DNA of 24,055 nt from Mnemiopsis leidyi. Taxonomy: Eukaryota > Ctenophora > Tentaculata > Lobata > Bolinopsidae. The stretch spans positions 81,696 to 105,750 of the forward strand of contig JH153403.1 of assembly GCA_000226015.1 (NCBI GenBank), in the 5' to 3' direction. Shown here piece after piece: positions 17,838 to 24,055 of the stretch (position 1 is the first letter of the stretch; each line of letters opens with the position of its first letter). A program made the position numbers and the translations under genes. The notes under the pieces were generated by a model that made no database searches, was not told the DNA's origin, and saw only the letters and a list, made by a program, of their open reading frames with translations.

Positions 17838-19450
17838 CACTGCTGCAGGTCTTGTTCAAGAGTTTCATATATCATGCTTAAAATTGTGTGCCAGCGTAAT
17901 TGACGAGCGAACATGACATTTAACTTGAGGCAACGTCAATATCAAGAAATTCTCATGAATTTTAAAAATGCTAAGAATAAGATATCTATATTGTCTGCCT
18001 ATCCCTCCTTACAAATATCCTGCCAATATTATCGATATATCGCAGTAAGAATTACTTTCCGTGATCTCGAACAATAACTATAAGAAAATCTGAGACATAA
18101 TTTTTGACTGCTGGATGCTACAGAGCAGATATTCCATTGAAGTGGCTTACTGTGGTACAAGTTGCAACCACAGCACTTGTCAATTATAACCAGTTTGTTG
18201 ATTGCTGTCCATATTATAAGCTTGGCGGTGCATATTAGCACCTTGACGGTGCATATTATCAGCTTGATCCGACTTTATCGATCTGACACCCGTTTAACTT
18301 GTGTATATCTTAGAAAATTGCTTGTTGAGTGGCCTCATGTGCCTTAATGAAATGACTGATAATACATCCGAAGCTAAACAATCTTATAGGACTAAAAGAC
18401 TGATTTTACACACTGACTGTACCGGATTTAATTTTCTGATACTGACTCAGTGACTCAGCCATTATTTTTCAGCATTTCAAAATTATCATGATTACCATCG
18501 ATATTGATTCTTTATCCTAACGTTTATTTAATCCAATGAGCAAATAACTCAGAGCTTTCTAACTTTTTAATTTTGACAGATCAAAACTCTGATGTCACAA
18601 TATCAAAGTCTCATTAAATGTTCGAAATCATGTCACTTTCCGTGCTCCCTTAACTATAATCAATATTTAGAAAATAGTATTTAATCTGGCAAAAGGGGAG
18701 AGTGCCTTGAATAGGTGTGAATCTTACCATTTTAATGACCGTGTCAGTTTAGTCGAAGTTTAATGTATCTAGTAGGCCTTTTTGTCTGTTTTCATGGGTA
18801 ACACTTGATTTTTTCGATGTTCTTTTTTTGCAAGAGCTGTAGAGTAACGGAGATAATATAAGATTCGCACGATATTAACCACTTAACTAAGAACTTTAAT
18901 TCTCCCATCATACGTAATACTTTAAAGGTTAACTAGAGAACCATAAGTCTTTTAAACGACCCTTTTAGCCGTACAGCTATAAACAATCTTCATGATTTCT
19001 ATATTTTAACTTCCATGAATACTGAATATCAAGCGTGGCTGTGCTTATACTTTAATTAAAGCAAAAATCCAACAGTAGGTTAAATTTGTCAGCTTTTTGA
19101 GTAATTTACATTTTTGTCACCAGTTTTGAAACACCCTGTATAAATACATACCAGGACATTGGCAACAGACCGTTCAAAACTTAAATTATCGTCCAAGCAG
19201 CGGCTTGAGGTGTACTAAATGTTTCAATCTTAAACCTTCCACCGTGTCTAGCAAAATCAAAATTTCGATTAAAATTTATAGATTTATAGATTGCATTGTC
19301 ACTGTGCTGTCAAAAAGCTTTCAAGTAGGCACGTATCCTTACGAAATACTTCATAAAAGTTAAAAAGTTATTGTACCAGTTCCATTGTGGTTATAATATG
19401 AATTATAAAAATGCAATCACTTGTGTCTGAAAAAAGTTTGAATTAAACAA
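17838..19450. other. Intergenic, no gene seen
   Basis: Only small repeats: TTGRCGGTGCATATTA occurs twice at about 18221 and 18242. Open frames on both strands at 18029-18347 read through that duplication and lack coding character. Confidence 0.45.
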
Positions 19451-19452
19451 CA

Positions 19453-19466
19453 TGACGTCACACGTG
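19453..19466. promoter_or_regulatory. CRE octamer abutting an E-box
   Basis: TGACGTCA (19453-19460, the CREB/ATF palindrome) is followed at once by CACGTG (19461-19466, the bHLH E-box palindrome). About 1 kb upstream of the first exon at 20449, so a distal element for that gene is possible; chance cannot be excluded. Confidence 0.35.
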
Positions 19467-19513
19467 TGCAGCTTTAGAAGGATAACGTGATAAACTTGAT
19501 AAACACACACATA

Positions 19514-19560
19514 ATTTACTGCAAACAATCAAATTATTAATTGGATTGTTTCCAGTAAAT
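19514..19560. repeat. 47-bp inverted repeat
   Basis: ATTTACTG..AACAATC at the left is mirrored by GATTGTT..CAGTAAAT at the right, meeting at an AATTATTAATT centre; a few mismatches. Confidence 0.8.
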
Positions 19561-20204
19561 ATTGTGGTCAATTCCATTTACAATACGAGATTTTAAGTTT
19601 AACTTTATAAATTATGTAGCACAGTTGGGCAAAAACTGCTCCTCGTCTTGTTAGTTTTGGTAAAATCAAAAATATCAACCAAGTTAACACAAAGTTTACA
19701 AAAGCCAAACGCAGGAAAAACACGGTAGTCGCGGGTTACAATTACAATTAGTGTGGGTAAAATTTGTGTGTCAAAAACAGCCATGATTTCAACGATTCTA
19801 ACCACTCGTGTAAAATATCCATTATGACGATTCACTATGGGTGTTTTAGTCGAGAAGTTTAGCCAAATGATACCTATAAGACGCCACCATTCAAATTTGT
19901 GATTTGATTGATTACACCACTGCCACCATCTATTTACACAGGAAACGTAAATTTGACCGATATTATTGTAATTTCCATAATCCCACTGATGTCCTCACTT
20001 ATTACTGATGTCCTCACTAATTATGGAAAAAACACAATTTTGAATTATCCTTGGCCTATAGTACGTGTGATCGTGCTGTCGCCGTGGCCGTGTTTTAGCA
20101 TGGGAGAAATTTAGTGATTCCATTTAACATAATGACAGCGTCATGATGTGGGTTCTAGGCAAAAATTAAATACGTTCAGAGGCGCTTTACGTCGTACGAT
20201 TATT
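19561..20204. other. Upstream region of putative gene 2, no gene seen
   Basis: A 19-bp tandem duplication (ACTGATGTCCTCACTTATT twice, at about 19985-20022) lies between TTTCCATAAT and ATTATGGAAA, which are inverted copies of each other. Open frames at 19605-19835 (minus) and 19908-20114 (plus) show no family features. Confidence 0.45.
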
Positions 20205-20218
20205 GTTTCCATGGCAAC
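20205..20218. promoter_or_regulatory. X-box (RFX-type binding site)
   Basis: GTTTCCATGGCAAC matches the known RFX consensus GTNRCC(0-3 bp)RGYAAC at all but one position (T at the fourth base, frequently tolerated), with the usual 2-bp spacer. It lies 231 bp upstream of the first ATG of the exon at 20449, a normal distance for X-boxes in promoters of ciliary and other RFX-regulated genes. The region around it also has more CG dinucleotides than the surroundings. Confidence 0.55.
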
Positions 20219-20448
20219 ACCAAGGCTAATGGACGTAATTTCCAGCCTCTACAAACGCTACTTTTCAGAAGACTCACTTTGTTCAGTAGTTCCGTGAACT
20301 GCACTTGCACTGTACAGCTCTCAAGTATACCTACTTGCCTGCCTTTGGCGGATAAACCCTTTAATCGCTATAGTTATATCATTTGTTTACCGGTCAGCTG
20401 TATCTCTGCAAGTAGATGCAGTTAGAATAGCTAAAGTGGAGCTGGGGC

Positions 20449-20582
20449 ATGATGATGGCAGCTGGGGGACTTATCGAGGAAATTGTGAGCATGATAGAGG
20501 AGGATGAAGATCAAGAAGACCCACTATCCAGCAGAAAACGGAAGAAATCTTCCTGCTGTGTTATTGAACACGTGCAACTGAG
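20449..20582 (+). CDS. Putative gene 2, first coding exon
   Basis: Three successive ATG codons, then AAGGLIEEIVSMIEEDEDQE, DPLSS, the basic cluster RKRKK, and CCVIEHVQL. It ends at donor CTGAG|GTAGGA with two bases of a split codon (44 codons seen). Composition is clearly protein-like: an amphipathic acidic helix and a nuclear-signal-like cluster. I do not recognise the family. Two downstream exons (21317 and 22559) both fit its phase. The X-box upstream hints at RFX control. Confidence 0.6.
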
Positions 20583-21316
20583 GTAGGACTTTTGTCGAAG
20601 ACCAGGTTTTACAACCCTTCCCAAGAAATACTGTTTCTGAACCTAGATGCTGGCTCTGATCAAGCTTCACAGCATTTGTGTACGAAATAATGTATGTATG
20701 GTTTTGTACACGAATGCAGTGAAACTAAAGATCTAGGATCAAGGATACACACGTGTAACTGTTTTTACTTATTTATGAAACCCACGAAAAGAACTTCAAT
20801 CCATATTTGCCACTTTACCCGGAAGCAAATTGTACTTAATCTATTTTAAGTACTAAGTACCAATGAATCTTAACCAATGTGGGAGAAAATAACTCATGTT
20901 GCAACCAGAGCCATTGCATGGCAGTGAGGAAAGATTTTCTTTGACAATGCTTTAAGTAATGATCTGCGCAAATTTCGCACAGTGAACAATGCGAATGCTC
21001 TCAGCCAGTTATCATTACAGCTATGATCGATCACGCTCAGGTACAAGTTTGCTTTGGTTATTTTTTGTGAGGGATGGATTTTGGGAAATTTAGTTTTGAT
21101 CACATAGAAATGGCTGTGCTTTTATAGAATGTAGCTAACTTGACAGAATTAAGATAATGGATTTTCGATGGGGAAAGATTGTTGATCCAATCGAGGTTAA
21201 CTTTCCAATGGTCATCACGGATTTGCCGATTCTTTACATTACTTTTTGTCTTACTCTTATCTAAATTATCTTTTTTTCTTACTCTTATTTTAGTTAGCCT
21301 GATAAATTGACCTCAG
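20583..21316 (+). other. Putative intron of gene 2
   Basis: No feature of coding character. The minus-strand frame 20894-21103 lacks recognisable motifs. The 3' end has a strong pyrimidine tract (about 21271-21291) ending TTTTAG at 21293, followed by a second AG at 21316. Confidence 0.4.
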
Positions 21317-21455
21317 AATTCTTGGGGAAGAGTCGAAAATTTTGTCCCCACATGTGGCAGTAATTGACCAAGTAGAAAAGGAAACGATTAATCAAGTTCA
21401 GAAACGCTGTCATCGCGGATTCCGACCCCTCCTCGAAAAGCCTTACGTCCATTGA
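21317..21455 (+). CDS. Putative gene 2, alternative second (terminal) exon
   Basis: After acceptor TTGACCTCAG one base completes an Arg codon with the previous exon, then 45 codons (ILGEESKILSPHVAVIDQ onward, later NQVQKRCHRGFRPLLEKP) and a TGA at 21453-21455. This would make a 90-residue protein. The nearer AG at 21293 would be bypassed and no AATAAA follows soon, which counts against a terminal exon. Alternative to the exon at 22559. Confidence 0.35.
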
Positions 21456-21470
21456 TCAGCACTTTAACCA

Positions 21471-21670
21471 CTACAGTTCACTACAATTCACTACAATTCA
21501 CCACAATTCACCACAATTCACTACAATTCACAACAATTCACTACAATTCACTACAATTCACAACAATTCACTACAATTCACTACAATTCACTACAATTCA
21601 CTACAATTCACTACAATTCACTACAATTCACTACAATTCACTACAATTCACTACAATTCACTACAATTCA
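21471..21670 (+). repeat. 10-bp minisatellite, 20 copies
   Basis: Twenty uninterrupted decamers of CTACAATTCA with point variants: CTACAGTTCA (first), CCACAATTCA (twice), CAACAATTCA (twice); the last eleven copies are identical. The open frame over it (21452-21673) is the repeat translated and not a gene. Confidence 0.98.
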
Positions 21671-22290
21671 TAGCAGGATTCTGATTTGTTCTCACTTGAA
21701 TCGCATTCGGCAGTGGAAAGGTTTTTGTAAAAAAAACTAATTATCGTATGAATTTCTTCTCGTATCCACAAAGATAAAGATAGTCTTAAAGAAGTTTTCC
21801 ACAACGAAGGAACATGACCTAGCTATTCTGCTAATTGTCTCAGAATAGTCGCCCTGCCTACTCGTTTATGCTTTTTTGCCTTCACTCTCCTTAAATACTT
21901 AACCTGTCTTTGCCGTTTAGCTCATCTCCAAGCCTATTACGATCTTGATACATCCTAAACGTCTTTCGGAAATACAGCCTTTGATATTGACATGTTCAAG
22001 GAATAACGCAGCACAGAGTAAGATACCTACTTTCCTAGGACGATGATAAAACAAGCAATTCATAAAATACTTGCCCGCTATTCACAAAGCAACAAAAATC
22101 AGGTCCACGTCTCAACAGCGTTTTGCATTGACGTTTTTGCACAGTAATGCTTATAAGCTTCATAATTGCCTAATCTTTGCGAGAATTATATCATTAGGTC
22201 GGTAGTCTAATTTTTATTGCGCTTGCTAAGAAAATTTTAGCTGCATTGGTGAATAATTTCAAGTTTTATATTGTCAATGTTAAATCTGCT
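21671..22290. other. Non-repetitive stretch, probably intronic
   Basis: No exon-like frame or RNA gene recognised. Confidence 0.4.
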
Positions 22291-22490
22291 CTTTTGGAAC
22301 TTGTTTTATGCACTAATGCAGTATCATCAGCGCATGGTTGCTCAGTTCATAACTTCTGTTTCAGTTAACTATATTGAAGTGTAGAGTTTTAAACTATTCA
22401 GATTCAATAACAATAACAATAACAATAACATTTTGAACCTGTTTTATGCACTAATTCAGTTTTAAACTATTCCAATTCAATAACAATAGC
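22291..22490 (+). repeat. Duplicated blocks and CAATAA microsatellite
   Basis: GTTTTATGCACTAATKCAGT occurs at about 22303 and 22441, and AGTTTTAAACTATTC with a following ATTCAATAACAA at about 22385 and 22459. A (CAATAA)n run occupies 22405-22430. A local tandem duplication of about 75-140 bp explains the order. Confidence 0.85.
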
Positions 22491-22558
22491 TCCTCACACT
22501 AAACAGACACTAGACACTGCAAAGTACTGAAACACGGCTAACAAAAGCTCCCACACAG

Positions 22559-22673
22559 GTCCCCATGTCTGACGATGGAGCTGCTGAACGCGCTGAGCAC
22601 AGAACTGTGTGATACAGTACTGTGCTGCAACAACTGGTACCTCGACGGCAAACCACCCAGCTCTCCAAGCCCC
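22559..22673 (+). CDS. Putative gene 2, alternative second exon
   Basis: Acceptor CTCCCACACAG; one base completes an Arg codon with the exon ending at 20582, then 38 codons: SPCLTMELLNALSTELCD, later CCNNWYLDGKPPSS, and a strong donor CCC|GTAAGT. If independent, it could begin at its own ATG (22575). The block is distinctly richer in GC and CG than its surroundings. No downstream partner exon is certain. Minus-strand frames here (22494-22763, 22510-22701) are also open, so strand is not fully secure. Family unknown. Confidence 0.45.
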
Positions 22674-22763
22674 GTAAGTTGTGGACACAGTTTTGATACA
22701 CCTGGGAACACGATGAGTGAAATTTTTAATGATATCTCTGATTAAGCAATTTACCATCAACAC

Positions 22764-23182
22764 GAATTGCCTCTAAGTTGCCACTTGGTATTGCAAGTTT
22801 GCTTATACACAATTGCAATACAGTGACCGTACAATGCATTGTACTAATACATTAAATACTTAGAAATGGTACGTATACAATACATTGCACGTGCTAAATT
22901 TACATACATTTGAGTTAATAAGTATACATTTTTTCCATCCTCATGCTTTTTTGGCCGAAGGCAAAAAAGCAAAGGAATGGGTTAAAGTGGTGGCTATGAG
23001 AGGGGGTAGGGTTAGCCGGGTTTGCCGAATCACAGCCTTGGCAGTTAATTCTGTACAGATTTTTGCATCAAAGGGAAGATTCATGTCTAGCTAATCGATT
23101 TAGAACGGTACCAAGTTCATTGGATAAAATCAGGTTTGATTATTGCGATTGAAAGGTCGGCGTTCAAAAAAGCGGTCCTCTT
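22764..23182. other. No supported gene
   Basis: An open frame at 22885-23094 contains KKAKEWVKVVAMRGGR, which is protein-like, but has no splice context I trust; it may be an exon of gene 2 or chance. Confidence 0.3.
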
Positions 23183-23227
23183 TTTAAGAGGTGCATAATT
23201 GCTTTTTAGAGGTGCATAATTGCTTAA
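23183..23227 (+). repeat. Tandem duplication of a 22-bp unit
   Basis: AGAGGTGCATAATTGCTT occurs twice in succession with short T-runs between. Confidence 0.9.
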
Positions 23228-23242
23228 CATAATGCCGTCTGA

Positions 23243-23268
23243 AAACGCGCGCTAAGATGCGCGCGTTT
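23243..23268. repeat. GC-rich perfect hairpin
   Basis: AAACGCGCGC, a 6-base loop TAAGAT, then GCGCGCGTTT. Alternating CG in an otherwise AT-rich region. It is followed by GTTTCCATGGAGAT (23265-23278), which resembles a weak half-matched X-box. Confidence 0.9.
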
Positions 23269-23630
23269 CCATGGAGATTTTCACTCCTGAATTATCGTGC
23301 AATTAACATTCCACAACACTGAAAACTTTGACGTTTGATATCTTTAGCTGTGATTGATTTTTTGACGCGGTAAAAAATTATGTATAGAACTTCATGTCTG
23401 GTTTAAGACCGTAACAATAACAAACTATTATTATCTTGCCATCAGGTACCAAACAATACCTGAGGAAAAATGAAAGATCTTTGATCATTACGGTATATGC
23501 GTTCCAAATAACTTTTTTGATGATTATTGTGATAATATAATCGACCTCACCTCGGAAGCAGGATGAAAAATATTAGAAGTATTTCTTTTACATCACTGGT
23601 GTATGTTCTTTATACTTATGCGATTTATAA
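23269..23630. other. Spacer before the retrotransposon
   Basis: AT-rich, no gene or RNA feature recognised. The upstream limit of the retrotransposon may lie here. Confidence 0.4.
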
Positions 23631-23661
23631 TTATATCTAAAATCAAGGATTTTAGATATAA
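23631..23661. repeat. Perfect 14-bp inverted repeat with 3-base loop
   Basis: TTATATCTAAAATC, loop AAG, GATTTTAGATATAA. It lies 38 bp upstream of the retrotransposon ORF start and may mark the element's 5' region or an older insertion site. Confidence 0.9.
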
Positions 23662-23699
23662 TAAAATTTCAGGATGGCGTGTAGTCGTGATTGACTCGC

Positions 23700-24055
23700 A
23701 TGGTTACCACAACCAGAAAATCTACTGCTACGTGGAAGATTGCTGTAGAACAGGTCACTACGCTCCTTGTCACCATTGCTCTTCTAGGCTTTGCTACATG
23801 GAATGTTCGAGGTTTGACAAAAACGGACAAGCAACATCTGCTTGCTCAGGACAGTGACAGATATGACTTGGACATTATTGGTATACAAGAGACTAAAACA
23901 CGTCAGTTTTCTGATCTGAGGCTTCCAGGAAATCATCGCCTTCTTTTGTTTGACCAGAAGGATGGTTACCATGGTGGACTGGGGTTTCTCATCAATTCTC
24001 GTGTTAATCATTTTTTCCGTTCATTTCATCAGATCAGCGATCGTGTTGTTTACAT
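23700..24055 (+). CDS. Non-LTR retrotransposon endonuclease domain (partial, 5' end)
   Basis: The frame opens after a TGA at 23688-23690, has its first ATG at 23700 and runs off the window (118 codons seen). After about 30 residues with a hydrophobic stretch (TTLLVTIALLGF) comes the apurinic-type endonuclease fold: ATWNVRGL (catalytic Asn of motif I), then DLDIIGIQETK (catalytic Glu in QET), DGYHGGLGFLINSRV and RSFHQISDRVVY. Known: this EEP domain nicks target DNA for target-primed reverse transcription in RTE/CR1-like elements, with reverse transcriptase following. No stop or frameshift is seen in the visible part, so this copy may be young. The overlapping frames 23603-23857 (plus) and 23784-24011 (minus) are shadows. 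Confidence 0.88.
   Translation, partial: MVTTTRKSTATWKIAVEQVTTLLVTIALLGFATWNVRGLTKTDKQHLLAQDSDRYDLDIIGIQETKTRQFSDLRLPGNHRLLLFDQKDGYHGGLGFLINSRVNHFFRSFHQISDRVVY

Noticed and set aside
21452-21673. 73-codon frame over the decamer array
   Set aside because: Direct translation of the minisatellite; no ATG start and no coding context.
22494-22763. Minus-strand 89-codon frame opposite the candidate exon at 22559
   Set aside because: No splice signals in the same strand fitted it, whereas the plus strand has both an acceptor and a strong donor. Kept as a caution only.

Overview
The window is animal nuclear DNA. It is AT-rich, its genes are split by GT-AG introns, and it carries non-LTR retrotransposon pieces, tandem minisatellites and hairpin-type inverted repeats. 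Nothing resembles an operon. The mix of repeats, short exons and an RFX-type X-box suggests an invertebrate metazoan, possibly an early-branching one (cnidarian, sponge or placozoan). The species cannot be fixed from sequence alone. Region 1 (1-5300) is repeat-rich: the degenerate 3' end of an RTE/CR1-like retrotransposon (1-286), a tandem array with internal palindromes (855-1375), an A-rich tandem array (2281-2680), a hammerhead-like hairpin (2744-2785), a decayed retroelement C-terminal ORF (3018-3810), a tRNA-like SINE head (about 4083-4150) and a 142-bp inverted repeat (5124-5265). Region 2 (about 6021-13840) is the main gene. Splicing eleven exons on the + strand, with every intron phase agreeing, gives a 632-residue protein if the first ATG at 6040 is used. 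It has one C2H2 zinc finger followed by WEHTIYW and a short conserved-looking helix, then a long low-complexity tail with a nine-residue repeat array and two basic clusters. It is probably a nuclear DNA-binding protein. The gene offers several local splice choices, including an exon open in two frames whose two frames match two acceptors 11 nt apart. Region 3 (13840-20200) has no gene I can support. It holds hairpins (15264-15338, 19514-19560), a CA microsatellite, a 70-bp tandem repeat and a CRE/E-box pair. Region 4 (20205-22673) looks like the 5' end of a second gene: a perfect X-box, a first coding exon with an acidic stretch and a basic cluster, and two possible second exons that fit it in phase. 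A 20-copy decamer minisatellite lies in the presumed intron. Region 5 (22674-24055) contains duplicated simple sequence, a GC-rich hairpin, a perfect hairpin and the 5' end of a non-LTR retrotransposon ORF (endonuclease domain) that runs off the window. The strongest conclusions are the two non-LTR retrotransposon ends, the decayed retroelement ORF, the zinc-finger gene model and the direct repeat structures. The second gene rests on two or three exons and phase agreement only. No homology search could be run.
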